Assembly: GCA_963070105.1 (NCBI GenBank)
Contig: OY718806.1
Location: forward strand, 5,849,865 to 5,913,864
Direction of reading: 5' to 3'
From: Litomosoides sigmodontis
Lineage: Eukaryota > Nematoda > Chromadorea > Rhabditida > Onchocercidae
Length of the DNA: 64,000 bases
In this document: positions 28,038-50,253 of the stretch, in pieces
Position numbering within the stretch: the first letter of the stretch is position 1
How the letters are laid out: each line of letters starts with the position of its first letter
Made by a program: the position numbers and the translations under genes
The notes under the pieces: generated by a model
What the model was told of the DNA's origin: nothing
Database searches by the model: none
What the model saw: the letters and a program-made list of their open reading frames with translations, nothing else

Positions 28038-29607
28038 CTAAGGCAGAAAAATAAATCCTTCTGATTTATTAGTTTCGCCAATATCCGTGATGCATTCTTC
28101 ATCTTAAGGAAAAGTAAAAATGGATCCAGGCGAGTGACTGCGAAAAAATAAGTTATCATTTATTAACTTACAATGAAGTGATGAAGAAGTGTGGTGGAGA
28201 GCACACTTTCCTACGTCGCTTCACACCTGCAGCACTTGGCGCATGGTTTCACCAGAGTAATTGAGAAAGCATGTGAGTTGGCCCGGAATGACTGTTGTAA
28301 TTTTCAGCATAAACGAGAGAAAATTGACCTTTCATATTTGTTTTCCAATGTTTCTCAAAAGGGGGAAAGTGGGCAAACTGAAATATCTGCGAGGGTTCAA
28401 AATGCTACAAGTCTTACAGCAAACGAATTTTCAATCCCAACTGGCAAACCTCTAAAAGCTTGGAATCATTTAAAAGTTTCGCATATTTTTGATTTTGCTG
28501 TTCAGAATAACTAAGGGTTTCGTTGCACTTAGAGTAACTTGTTTCATTTTCTGTTTCCTTGCACGTTTTTTCATTTGGTCTTTTTTAAAACTATTTTAAG
28601 GCGAACATTTTGCAAGAGACTGTGTACTGGAAACACTACATAGTCGAACTTACCTAATACAGGAAACCTGTCATGGAACAGAATAAATGAAAATGAATAT
28701 CAAAAACTTTTGACTGAAATGTATTCGTGCTTTTTACGAGTTATAAATAATGAAAATTGAGCGGATGGAACATATATCGAGAATAACGAAATAACCGTTA
28801 TGAATCAATGATTGATGTTCATATATATCTTCCTTCACACTGACGAATCACCTCTCTTTCCGAGCTAATCTACGAAGCATTCTCAATTGTTCAAACGTCG
28901 CAGTCACTCTTCGTATTTTCTGCTTTTTAATTTCGATAGATCGAGCTGAATGCTTAAAACACTGCCACCGTGAGCCTGATTCGATATAATGTCTAGCATG
29001 GAGAAACACTGTTCAGACTGCACTCACTATCTTCTTGAACTGAAAACAACTCATAGTTGCTTGTAAAAGCGTCCTGATAATTTACACTTTCTTGTATCTA
29101 ATCAGGTTCTCTTTCACATAAATCACAACTTACTGACTTCAATGCATTTTCCTTATACGTGAAATGCGTGTCAGATGCAGCTCGTCAGAATCTGCTGTTT
29201 TCTTATTGGTGCATTTAATCTAAAATCATTTCATAGAGGTGGAGGAAGTGCTCTTTTACCATAGCTATTATCGCCAATCGCAATATGCTAATTTACAGTG
29301 CAGGAAAAAAAGTGATCAACAGAATGGTCGTTGATGAACGAGGTGCACAGCATGATTAGCATTCTAAAAAATGCAAATTCAGGGCTGAACAGCAATATCG
29401 GTCTTTTCGTTGTGATCTTTATAAATCCTTTGACAGTCGTTGATGCCTTACTTCAACAGTTTTCGTGATCCGTTTTCCCAATGTTTTTATTAATAGTTCC
29501 CTAGTCAATGGGTGTCAAAAACTCTACCTTAAATAAACGCTACAGTGTAGTTGATGCGTGAATTTTTACACAAATAATATATAATTCAACGTATAATCTG
29601 TATTCAG

Positions 29608-29761
29608 CGGTACTATTCGCGATTTGTTCCAAAGTATTGATGAAAATTTTGCAGTTGAACAGGACTTTATGATGAGATTATCCGGTTATGCAGATCTTTA
29701 TGCTAATGTCTACTTGGATGATGACGGGACGGAATGCTCAAACAGCGTTAATGCTATCTGA
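29608..29761 (+). other. Candidate terminal exon, unknown gene
   Basis: After a good acceptor (GTATTCAG at 29600-29607) the plus frame is open for 50 codons to TGA at 29759-29761. The peptide has balanced, protein-like composition (RDLFQSIDENFAVEQDFMM, then YLDDDGTECSNSVNAI) and lacks an initiator Met. No in-phase upstream exon was found. It may be the last exon of a poorly conserved gene, or chance. Confidence 0.25.
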
Positions 29762-32700
29762 GCTACCATTCCTATTTTTGCGTATAGGTCTGCAGTCAAG
29801 CAAGGTTGACATGTCGGAAAAATTGCACTCATAATTAATAAAACTATATGGTGACAATATTTACGAAATTTCTCTTAATTAGCCTGCACATAGCAATTGC
29901 TTGACCATTTTCAACACAAGAAGCACTTGCTGTTCGAGAATCCAGAATTATAACACGAGTGTATTAAGTGGAATTCAGCATCATTCCTTCGTAACAGTAG
30001 AAAGCAACATTTGCCATTTTAGAAAAAATGCCGTCGTAAAAAACGCAAACACTAAGTTATTTCTTAACTGATAATGTCAAGAGGTCTGTTAAACAGAATT
30101 TGAGACCACTCATTAAATACGCTGCATTCGAATTCTGAATTCTTTCACATTATAGGCTTTGAAAATTGCATTTCTGAAACTGATTCATTGGATTTGAAAA
30201 CGTTTTGAAGTTGTCTTGCTTTCCAGAGTTGCTTCGTAACCATTCGTAGAGCAGAAAAAAGCACAAGGACTGCAGAAAAAGGAAATCATAAGAACAACAA
30301 TCAAACTTCATGAAATCAACAGCTATGTCAAAAATTTCATGCGGTCATGTTTGTTGAGTGATATTTCAGAAGAAAAACTGTGTTCTCGAGCATCTTGAGC
30401 TTATGAGTACCCCACACTACTATGCTGCTTTTACATGAAAACGTGATAAAATCATTACTGATTACACGTTGATTAAGTGTTCTCCTCTCACATACTACGC
30501 ACGGTTTTGGACGAGACGGAGGACGTGTTCTAGACGGTGACGTTATGATACGTATTTGAGATTCTCACCATGTTGTGCCATTGTTCGACAGATAGGTGGA
30601 ACAGAAGAGGACAGGCAGCATTTTCGACTGTAATGCGATGCCATCGTTTATTTCACACCACCCAAACGGAACTGCCCTCTTCTCCTGCAAATCAGCAGCG
30701 TATTGCTCATTTCTTCTTTTTAACTATTCAAATATTTTACCTTTAGTAAATTTAATTACTTGTTTAATTCAAAGGACAGGAATTGACCTTAAAATGCATT
30801 TTTGTTTCTTGGAAATTTTATTCTTTCTCAAGTGCGATTATAAATGATTAATCATCAGACGTTCAAAATTGATTTTGGATAACCCTTTGCGTGCATTCAA
30901 ATGGTTAGCCATAATTTCAGCAAGAACCGTTCTTTAAACTTAAATTCACAATGCGTCGTTTTTTACGTCCGTTTAATGCTTTCAAGCCTGAAAATTAGAC
31001 ATATTGATGAAATACTGCTGCTATGTATGCCTTTTAATTAACATTTTTTGGAAAACAGTGCTCATTTCTGACTAAGTTTCGGCATGGAATAAATTTAGAA
31101 AAAGTGAGAGTACATAAGAATTTCATTTTAATATGCATTTGCTCCTTTTAGCAAATGGAAAATCAAGGAGATCAGTAGTACATACTTTACGTTAGGTAAT
31201 CCTGCTAATCAAAGCATTATTGTTCAGAGTTTCATGAATTCGTTGTTAAACTGACTAATGTTTAGCAACGAATTCTAATGTCAAGTTTCAGCTAGTCAGG
31301 TAAAATGTTCGTAGTACTCTGAGCTAACTCGATTAGCGTCTGAAATTTCCTATTATTGGTTTTTCTTCAAAAGTAGTCCGCTTTTTCTGCTTTTTCTTTT
31401 CCATATACACATAAAGCATTTTTACATCGATGGGCACATAGCCAATCCTACGTTTGAGCACTTGTAACTTACCCTGTAGCCCCAAAATTGGAAAACTCTT
31501 AGGTTAGTTGGTCGGAGTCGACGGATATTTTTCTTATGATTTCTTGAAAGAAGTCTTGTATTCTTCCCCGTTTCTCAGGCCCTTTCTCATTGACAGCTAT
31601 GTGCAGGACGACTTTTCATAACTGTTCAAGAGCTAACCACAACTTGGTTCAGAAAAGTCTAGATTATACTGTAAATGTAAAAAACGGTAATGTCACAGAA
31701 AGTTATGGTGGAAGTTTCTTTGAAATTTTCAGAAAATGACTTTTTGAGAAGAAATTTTCTTTCCCTTTCTCTATTTCTGCAATGGTTGTGCATATCCGAG
31801 TTAGTCTTTTTGCAGTTTAACGTTCGGTCATTCCATCCTTCGATAACCTTGAAGATCAAGGTACTACTACAACAGAGATATCAGAAGTGACGAAGGCCGG
31901 CGAATACTGCCTGTCTCCTCTCCTCTTTTCCTCATCTACCTTATTCGTCGCAATTTACGCCTTTTTAGAAATGTTGGATAGACAGCACCTATTGTTAATG
32001 TTGTGATAAACCGTTAGTTTCTGTTTTCTACGATTGAACCTGGAGAGCTGATGGCATCTGGAAATGTTGCAGCTGAGAGGCTCTTCTGTAGTTGAGTGAA
32101 GCGCAGAAAATGCGTGTATGATTCATGCGCGATTGAATGCACGCTTCCAAGAGAGACAGACTTCGCTGGCTGTCTTGTTAATTGAGGAGAGGAAAACGTT
32201 GGAATATTTCATAAAAGTTGTTTGCTCAATGATGGCAGCAGTCATCAGAGGCAGTGGCGGCACAATGCAGATAGATATGAAGCCTCAACAAACAATGCGT
32301 CGGTCGGTGGAAAGGAAAGCACTTGTGAATCATCACGGCACACATGTTTTAGGGATGGCTTCACATGAAAGCAGGAATCCACTGCTCAGTGCGCACCCAC
32401 CTTTTCAATGATTCCTTTTTCGCACATCTGCTTTTGGGGTATTTCTCCTTTCTTGAGAAGACCTGATTCGATTAGTTGCTTCATCAGGCAGGCCTCTCTG
32501 CAGCGTTTCTCACACCACGTTATTTTTGACCCTTCTATCGCATTAAACTTTGATCTCGCAACACTGATCAATTTCTTTTTCTACATCTACAGAAATGTTA
32601 TCATGCTCTGCAAACACATTCAAGCATTGCTAATATTATCTATCATTTTCTTCTCCTAGCTGCGTATCTCCAATGTGTGCATCATCTGTCGAAGGAGCGC

Positions 32701-33317
32701 GTCATGGAAGGAAACTAGGAAGTGACCGCTAAGGGGTCTTATCCGTCACTTATTAGCTCCAGGTAACTCGAATGACTCAAGTGTCCACGAAACAGATGAT
32801 GTTTTTTGAAGATGTGGCGAGGAATGTGTTGGCGGGATTATCATGGCCAGGCTTTTGGAGGCAGGCAATCATCAACGAGAGGGAAAGGTGTTTTTGTGAG
32901 GGTGGTGACTGTACTGCTAGGACACACTGACCGTTGCATGTATGCTAAACATTCTTTCCTCATATCGCTGATCTGATCCAATCACTGATAAGGTCGTTTC
33001 AATGACGTTAACTTTCCTGTTATTCTGTATTTTTAAATTCTTTTTCTATAAATTAAATATAAGGTTCATAAGTATGTTATTCTGTTCATTCACGTACTAA
33101 TAAAATACAATATCTTGTTTTAATGAACAATTATTTCCTTTTCTCACACTTGAACGAACGCACAGAAGTGTTTAAAAAACGGAGCTTGGGTAATTTGAAG
33201 TTTATATTCTGTCCAAAAGACTGCATAGTACACCTCACCTTTTAAAGATACGCTGAGTGACTTTGCTATGCTATTTTATATTGCGGAGCATTTCGGTGTT
33301 CAAATTTTCTTTCGTTT

Positions 33318-33325
33318 TTGTTTCA
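33318..33325 (+). promoter_or_regulatory. Probable trans-splice or 5'-UTR acceptor for GFAT
   Basis: TTGTTTCAG preceded by a T-rich tract, 34 bases upstream of the GFAT ATG. In nematodes this position usually marks spliced-leader addition. A spliced 5' UTR exon upstream is the alternative. Confidence 0.5.
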
Positions 33326-33359
33326 GTGTCAAAGGGCAAATCTAGTCAGGTTTCGCAAG

Positions 33360-37877
<4,518 letters not shown>

Positions 37878-38902
37878 CAAACCAATAATGTGCAGCTTCA
37901 TAACTTCGAGTAAATTAAATCTAACTAAAATATTTTGAAATTCATATTCTCACTGTATAACCAATATTTCAACACTTCCGTTCACCACCTCCGTCCACTT
38001 CACGTATATATTTTACAGTTACTCAACTAAAATTTTACACGTCTCTAATATGGATTTGCAGTTGCTCAGTACTTTTTTATGAATGTTCAGCTGAGTCAAA
38101 TAAATTATTTCATACAGTTTCCCGATGAAGCCAAACATATGACCTCTGAACAACCATCTATAGACTCATCTCAAAATGACTAGCTAGCTCACTGACAACT
38201 ATTTAAGACATAATGCAGTGCTTCAAAATGCATAAACAAGCTTATTAAAGTCCACTCATTTTCTCAGAAACTTTCACTACTGCAGTAGCTACGATTAAAA
38301 TAACCAGTTGAGAAATCACTGAACACAGAAATCATAAAGCTTTTGTAACACTTTTAAAACACACTCTTTACAATGCATTTACAGTAGCTAACAGAAAATA
38401 TAAAATTAGCGAGTGCACTACACAACGATGGTGCATCCCCTTTAACCTTATCTACTTTCCTCAACTCCTTTTCTTCTGGCCTAAATTTGATCGTAGGAGG
38501 CCACAAGCCACCTCAAATCAAACAATCATAACAATAATACTGGTCACAAAAATAAAGTGATAATAATGGGGTTTCAAAACAATAATGTTAAAACAATACA
38601 GGACTGTCTTTAACCACTTGTAAATCAAAAGCAAAAGGGAGAAGTTGCTATACGAGTTCAATGAGTTCTAATCAAATATATCCGTTTAACTGATGCCTAA
38701 CTACGTGGATACAGGTGTTTTGATAATTTACCTATCCTAATCAAGATAACACCGCCAACATCAAATGCAATCCCAAGCCGGAGGACTCAAACATAATTAC
38801 ATAAAGAACCAGCCAGTAAAACTGGAAGTATCTAAACATTATTAGATATAAGCAAACAAAGACAAGGAATGAGACGGGGCCTGCCAAAACATGAACGAGT
38901 TA
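37878..38902. other. Convergent intergenic region (GFAT / helicase 3' ends)
   Basis: About 1 kb between two 3' ends, with no coding potential seen. It holds both 3' UTRs. Confidence 0.6.
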
Positions 38903-41900
38903 TCAATCATCAGAGTCACACAAGTCGATCACCTCACTGGGAACAAATGAATTCTGCTCATTTCCAGCCTTATCTGAAATAAATTTGTCAAACAACATAA
39001 TTGAAAAGTTCATTGAGTACGCCTGTTTAATTGTGCCTGAATAATATTTAACAGTACGAATTAAAGTCTAAATTTATTATAAGGACCGACATGTCGGCTT
39101 GTCATAGGCTGAACCACGAGCATCATAGACATCACCACGCAATGATCGGATGAAAACTCCACTCGGTAAAGTGACTAGCCAGCATCTCTCATGAAGCGCA
39201 ATTTTTCCCTTTTGTCCAGGACAGGTTAGGCATGGAAGCTCCATTTCTACAGAAAAAGAAAATCATCAGCAAAAATTGTAACAAGACCGGATCTTCAGTC
39301 AAACATTTCTTTATTCAAGCACAAGAACATACCAGCTTCACTGATGATCTGTACAGCATGTCCGTTAAGTTGTTCATCAGAATTTTCTGTAGATTCCTGA
39401 CTCGGTTCCTCCTGACTCTGTGAATTTTCTTCAGTGCGTTGAAGAACCATTGCCATTGGTGTTGATTGAAGCGGAGTGTAAATTTGCTGTCTAAAAAAAT
39501 GATTTATTATTTTAGGCCCTATTACAGCAATCCTAACGTTGTGAAAAATTTTATAATTTACGGTGTCGAAGGCCACATCCTTGGGAACTGCATTCGTGGA
39601 CCGTCAAATTCATTACTACCTCGACCAACAACACTACGTGGTGTCCACTCATAATCAAAATCTCCATTTTTGTAGATCTGTTTTTCTCTTTCATAAAGCA
39701 TTCTGGCTTCGAGTTTCTCTTCCTCGCTTAATCGATCTTCTCTTTCCATCATCAGGCTTTCGTGCAAGAATGGGATCTGATAGAAATCAAAATCATAAAT
39801 CTGATTGACAAACAAATACTAAAACATCTGATGTCACTCAGTAAATGAGAAAAACTAAGAGGCTATTTTACTTGAGCAAACATTTTTGAATGAGATAAAG
39901 CTGTCATCCAAAGCAACGCGTCATCAATTTGCCAAGTGGTTACATTCCAATCTTCTGCAACCACATCAAGTGCCTCCTAAAAATAATTCCCGATATCACG
40001 TACAAAATAAAACATTGAGGCAAACATGAATTATACCCAACAATAGTTATGGTAATTTCGAATTATACTCTTATGAAATCCAAGAGCAATAAGCACCAGC
40101 AATATCTTACGTCATAGACAAGAAGCTGTTCCAATTCACTCTTTGTAATGTCAATGTCCATCTGCTTATCATCCACAACTCGCTCTACAAGTATAAATTT
40201 AGAAAGAAATATATTCAAAAGTAACAAAGAAGCTAAATGTTATGATAATTGAAATGTCTAATTTACGTTGTAATCCACTCTTTCCAATTTGACGACTGAA
40301 AATCGCCCTCTCCATGCTATTGTCCGTAATCAAGCGGTACACATATGTACGTCTCTTTTGACCGTATCTATATATTCGACATACTGCTTGCGCATCGTGA
40401 CATGGGTTCCAGGAAGCATCAAAGATTATAACTCGACTTGCGGAAACCTATAAAAAAACCTTCCTAAACCAAAAGGATACAAATAATACATACAGTAGTA
40501 TATTTCATGTGATGTTTGAATCAATGGTATTTGAAATACACACTGCAGACCTTTAGCATCAACAGGCAAACGCCCCTGAAAACAGAAATTATGAAACTTA
40601 CGAGATTTATTCCAAGTGATCCAGCACGCGTTGATATAAGAAAGAGGAAAATATTAGGATCTTCATTAAATCGAGTGATCAATTTTTCTCTCTCTGTAGC
40701 TGTCGTTGATCCATCAAAACCTGCAGTTGACCTCTTATTGATTCAAACACTAATCGAGAAACCGTGTTTCTTAAATATTACTCACAGGCTGAATTAACCA
40801 TTATATTAACCAATTTGATTTTAATTAGTTTTTTAACATAAAACTAACGATAATAACTAATATTCTTCTTCCAGTGTAGCTTTTCGTTACCAATAGTTAT
40901 AGAGCTCGATGTTTCAAGAAAGTGTTCAATCCGGTTGAGAGTAAGCAAGCTCTGACTGGAAACATAAGAATTAAAGACATAAACAATCAAGACTACTGCT
41001 AGAAAAGTGGGAAGATACACGAAATTTCAATCTTACTGAAATCATTATCAAATGAGACTGTAAAAACACCTGAAGAGTAACACTTTTTCGCCACCCATCA
41101 CAGCCTGTTCAATAATGGCTAACGATACTACCATTTTGTATCCGTTCTCCAAAACGCCGGGTTTGTATTCGTGAAGAGCAAACGTAGCCTAAAAGAACAT
41201 GTTTGCGCATTTCGAATAACAATGAATTAGAAAAAAATCGTTATAAAACTGTAACTTTAATGAACTATTAAGTTCCAGAACTCTCATATTTTAGACGTAG
41301 AACACAGCGAAGAGAAATTTGAACTTACCCAGTCGTACTTAATTCCTTTATCAAGATTAAGTTCTTCAAGTAATGCATTAGCGATAGTAGTATGTTTCGA
41401 ACGAACACCCGTTTTACGAGAAATCCCATTCGCAGCGGGGTGAGATGTAGTAGCATCGTTAGTCGAGGAAAATGCTTAAAAAATTTACATCAATAAGAAG
41501 CCACAAAAATTAGCATCAAACAGAATTACATATATCAAAATGTGTTAAAACTGTTTTTAACGCAGGAAAACATGAAATTTTGATTGAGAAACCGATCAGT
41601 AACAACATACATGCTATTTGAGATTCCTCTTCCACTGTTAGAGACACATTCCCGGTGTCTTGCAAAATTATATCCAAATCATCAGCAGAGAATTTCTCGT
41701 CAAAAAAAGATTTATTATCATAACTTAAGGTATCTAACGAAGATTGCAATGTTGTCGGATCGCTTAATACAGCAGGCAACGTTGACGAGTCAATTAAAGC
41801 CAATGATAAAGTTGAATCTGAAATACTTTGGATTTATGCCACAATCAATATCAAAATATCATCTGATTACGAATACCTTCTAGAAAAATGCCTTACCCGC

Positions 41901-44900
41901 CAAATCATCTGTGACTGCTGCTGTCGTGAGTTGTATATTTTTTTCGTTAATTTCATTTCCACATTCAGTTCTTCGCTTTTGGAAAACTTCATACAAGATG
42001 TCTGGATGATTCCAAATCTTTAATAAACATACCTCTACGCTAATAACTCCCTCGAAGTTTCAGACCGGTAAGTAAAATTTTAAGAAACAATGTTTAAAAC
42101 TTCGAGAACAGCAAAACTCTACATGAAAAAAATAAACCTTTGAGCAGACAGCGAAGGCCTTAAGTGGATTGAAGACTGCGGTTCCGCTAACATTAATTTC
42201 ATTCTGTGCATATTGCAAAAATGCTCGATAAAGCATTCTCTGTATCGGGCTTTTGCGCAAGAGGACAACAAATTCGGAACTTGGCGGAAGGATATTTTTT
42301 AACAAATGATGTGTTCGCCTGCAATTTGTACTTCTCTATATTACGCAGACATGATCTGACTGTAAAAAATAAAACGTCTGCAATTTGAATTAATACCGCT
42401 GTACAAATCCTTTCAATAATTCAACAAGAATATGAGTGCGTTGACGGGCAATTTTGAGATCTGACGGCGTAGAATCAATACATAGCCCATTCCTTATTGG
42501 TTTTTCAAACATAACGCTGAATTCTTTCTTCGAACCTAGATAATGAGGTCTTACAAAATCCACCATGCAATAATATTCCATCAAATTGTTTTGCAAAGGA
42601 TAACCCGTCAACACAATTCTGCGCCTAAAAATATGTCTCATTCAGTCTGAAAAACAGAAAGTAAAATTAGACTCATAAATGTACAAAATTACCTTAATGA
42701 CCACTGAATAGTGATCAGTGAATTATAATTCGCAAATATTTGATAGATTACCTTGTCTTTATAGCGCTTAACGCTGCTGCTATGCCTGTTCTTTCATTTT
42801 TTATACGATGACCTTCATCACACACGACCAAATCAGGACCGGGATCCAATAAAGCTTCTCGGGCAGCTGCAAAAAGTTTAGAATTAGCAGCTTTACATAA
42901 ATTATAAATAATGTCCCATCAACAAGCTTATGAACAATAAATGTTTACCACACAGCGCCATTGCATCCAACTCTTCCTTTTCCAGATCAACTATTTCTCC
43001 TGTCTTTTTGTTTGGTCTTCCAGTAATTCGTTTTTTTGGTTTTATTTGCACCAGTAAACGAAACATATCATAACCAATTAATAAAACTCCTCCTTCTTTA
43101 TGCCAATTTTCTGAATAACAATGGAACAGAAAAATCATTTAATGTTCGCTTTCTAAGTAGTTACTTTTCGGCACTTCCATGTTCCTCCATAGATTGTCTG
43201 CTTATTCGTTACTACATCACTGCTTTCTTCAGCATTTTATAACCGAGAATTAATTTTCATATCATTAGAAATTTTAATACGACAAAACTGTCCAACATGC
43301 TCTAACACTAATTCACTTAAAATATTTAAAAATGAAATATAAAAACAAACGTAGCAATTCTGCGCGTTGCTCATTTGTCTTCACTGTATCGCCCAGAAGC
43401 CAAACTACAAATGGACGTATATTTTCTCCTGCCTCATTAATTTTGCTGGAAAAATAGTTTATAGAAGATTAATTTCGGTGAGCTGAAGAACGGTGAGGGT
43501 AAGAAATAATCCGCTAAATTAATGAACAACTTATTTCTACAGTGAGTAGTAATTACGAAAACCATGACGAAAGTTCTCACTACAACTCTCGCATACAACT
43601 GTTGCAAATTTCATTATCCATTGTTCACCTGAGAAACAACGGTAGCATTTTAAATCAGTATAAGACAAAACTAAAAATATTGAAGGAGCGGGACGACAAA
43701 ATAATACAGGAAAAAGAGGTCGCACACTAATTCCACGAGAAAGTGATGATTAAAACTTACTTGGGCAACCATTTTTCAAATTCGGAGTACCAATTCTGTA
43801 TAGTATTTACCGGTACAATGATCAGTATTTTTTTTGCACCTGTCGTGCGAACAAAAATGTCCGTAAATGTAATTATCTGAAAAATATTCTCTACCGGTAA
43901 TATTATTGCTCAAAATTTATAATTTTTCAGGTCGAAATAATTACCTGAATAGTTTTCCCTAACCCCATTGCATGCGCCAAAATACACCCAAAACCAGGTG
44001 ACTTTGCATAATCCTTCACACTTTCGATGGTATTGCCGTACCTGCAATATTTGTCGTACACTGTTTTGGAATATATGAAACAACATATAAAAGACACATC
44101 TACCAAGTAAACACCCAATTTTTTTATCAAACGATAAATCCTTTGTGATTATTGCAGAGCTGAAATGAAAATTCCATTTCTATAAGCGAAAAGGAAGACC
44201 TAGTCAAATAAAACGGTAAAGAACTAACATGAATCGTATGCCTCCTAATTGATGAGGCTGAAGCACATCATTTAGATGATAAGGGACATAGACATCTGGT
44301 TCATCAGATGTCTTTCCAGGATTCACGAGCAGTCGACCTCCCATTAATTTTTTACTTTCAAGTTCCTCTTCCGTAAGGAGCTTTTTACATAATCTTTCAC
44401 GCTCAACACGATGCAATTCATCGGTCATATCTTCATGCATTACCTGCACTTTTTCACGAAAAATTTTTCTAATATGCTAAATTAACAATTTAGTGATAAA
44501 AAAGCGATCAGCCTATATAATGGGTGCTTGTATAAAAATAAAACACACCCTGTATAATGATGACCGTCGGCGTAACGACAGTGGCTGAATTATATCTGAA
44601 AGTTTTCATCTGAGAAAACTCTGACAGTAAAACATTTGGGAAGAATCCAATGATAAGTCATATAAAATTAAGGAAAAACTTCTAATAATCATTGCTACCT
44701 CCGCCTCCGCCTGAACTCCTACTATATGCATAGGGATGCGAGCCACGAGAACCTCGGCCCCGCGAACGTCTGCCCCGCATCACTAATGATTTGTACAGTA
44801 ATGCACCGATAGGCCAAAATCAAATGATATAGATTCCAAATACGCAATTTTGCATATGTGCAGCAATTTGCATAAGCATTTTTGGAAATTTTTTCACTTA

Positions 44901-45715
44901 TGTAAATTTTAAAAAATTTTTGCACTTACGCAAATTGAACAAGCATTTTTGCAAATTTCTGAACGTATGCAAACTCATGCCTATTTTGATATTTCGTCTT
45001 ATGTATATTTTGCAAATTGCTTGTGCAGTTTGAATAAGCACTTTTTGTTTGAAGCAACAAAAAACGCATATGCAAATATTATCGTGAAAACCACAAAGCT
45101 TCAAGACGAACCAAGCAGACGACAGTCGGCATCGGAATCCTCATCGCTACTTAATTCTATAACATCATCGCCCATAAAAGATGTTGAAGGCTCCACGTCA
45201 CGCAAAGATGACGTCTTCAGACATTTAGATAGCGGTTCCAATTTCACATATAGATTTTCATCGCCACTCAACCTTTCTTTGCACTGTTCTTCTACCAAAT
45301 TACTGATTTCCGAGTCATACATTTTGGAGAGACGTTCCAGCCGCTCTCTTTCTCGCTTTTGTGCCTCAACTGCATCGGACGACACCTTTATTTCATCGAA
45401 ATCTGTTCTAAAATATAAAGACAGTGATGTGTTTCATTTTTAAAGCTGATTACACTGTTTGATGTAATTTTTATTTGAAATACAGCAGATATTTCAAACG
45501 CATTTGGTTATTTTTTGTCATGAAAACGATGGGTTCTCAAGAAATGACAAACAAATATGGCACCTGATATGTTTCCTTTTGTTGGAACGCATTTGGGTAG
45601 GTAAAGTTAATGAAATAAGTTCATTAGTGCTGTCACTTTTAGTCCCTGCTTCTATCGGATTCTCGTCTTTGATTAATTTTACTTCAAGCTTCGCTTTCAT
45701 TTCATTTTCTTCCAT
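38903..45715 (-). CDS. RAD54L2: SNF2-family helicase, RAD54L2/ARIP4 type
   Basis: DNA-dependent ATPase of the ATRX/ARIP4 branch, a nuclear chromatin remodeller. Exons 5' to 3': 45715-45564, 45407-45112, 44769-44699, 44443-44229, 44041-43945, 43876-43761, 43445-43351, 43110-42949, 42866-42752, 42624-42397, 42318-42138, 42017-41897, 41817-41611, 41474-41329, 41188-41070, 40955-40849, 40720-40602, 40447-40267, 40184-40111, 39976-39872, 39800-39562, 39490-39333, 39246-39077; about 1157 residues in phase. Motifs: [27 protein letters not shown] (Walker A), [15 protein letters not shown] (DEGH), [53 protein letters not shown]. The acidic N-terminal [11 protein letters not shown] aligns with ARIP4 and resembles a SUMO-interacting motif (inference). 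Uncertain: exon 44769-44699 has two acceptors. The 3' end may stop at 39077 or splice from an internal donor to 38973-38903, ending VIDLCDSDD. An acceptor-like TATTATAG lies 6 bases before the ATG. Confidence 0.93.
44682..44782 (-). other. Alternative helicase exon form ending in an RGG-like tail
   Basis: Using the acceptor CATTAG ending at 44783, and the phase-1 donor of exon 45407-45112, the reading gives [20 protein letters not shown], a Gly run, then SNDY and a TAG at 44684-44682. The alternative acceptor 13 bases downstream shifts the frame and continues into the ATPase domain via the donor at 44698. Both are phase-compatible. Which is used cannot be decided from sequence alone. Confidence 0.4.
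44841..45095. repeat. Degenerate AT-rich tandem repeat in helicase intron 2
   Basis: Recurring, diverged units built on GCAAATT...GCATAAGCATTTTTGCAAATTT (for example near 44870-44890 and 44935-44960, and again around 45009-45080) make up most of intron 44783-45111. The units are too diverged to give a strict period. Confidence 0.6.
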
Positions 45716-46199
45716 TCGCACCTATAATACACCTACTTGTCAAACTAGAAGTTAACCGCGGTATTTCCAAAAAATTGACTTTATGGTACCATTTCATCTC
45801 TTGACATTTTAGAGGATCTATAACTTTGTTGCATATACAAATTTCCATATAAAAAAAAGTTTACTAGTCAAACATCAATTCCGATAACGTTTTGAAAGCT
45901 GAGTTAATCCGGCAACCACCGTCCAGTTTTGCTGAAGTGCTTGTCATCTCTGTCGTACAGCACACAGCACAAAGGATCCCTTCTGAAGATCCGTGCGAGA
46001 ATTGCAGCAGAATTGTTGCGTTAATAATGTGACCCATAGTCATGTTAAGTTCGGTTAGATTGTCCTGTAGCGATTGTTAGTCTCCTCCGATAAATGTGAA
46101 GGTTGCGGTGTGGACTGAAGGGTCTGGTTGAAATTCTGGGTAAGAGAGCCGGATTTGCTTATCTCTAACTAGAAATTGTTGGTTGATCTGTTGCAGCAA
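45716..46199. promoter_or_regulatory. Shared divergent upstream region of helicase and acetyltransferase genes
   Basis: Only 484 bases separate the two start codons, which point away from each other. No coding potential is evident. Acceptor-like sites lie just before both ATGs (6 and 3 bases upstream), so the promoters must lie within this stretch or overlap the neighbouring gene. Confidence 0.55.

Positions 46200-50253
<4,054 letters not shown>

Larger units (their letters stand above)
28038..33325. other. Accessory region without recognised conserved gene
   Basis: About 5.3 kb between the unidentified minus-strand exons and GFAT. Several open frames of 50-107 codons occur, such as plus 28191-28514, which has no ATG, and plus 32118-32411. 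None shows a family I know. The best-framed candidate exon is listed separately. Confidence 0.4.

Noticed and set aside
28191..28514. 107-codon plus frame
   Set aside because: Begins with GTG, has no ATG and a stop just upstream, no convincing flanking splice sites, and no known family; it also overlaps the likely 5' side of minus-strand exons.
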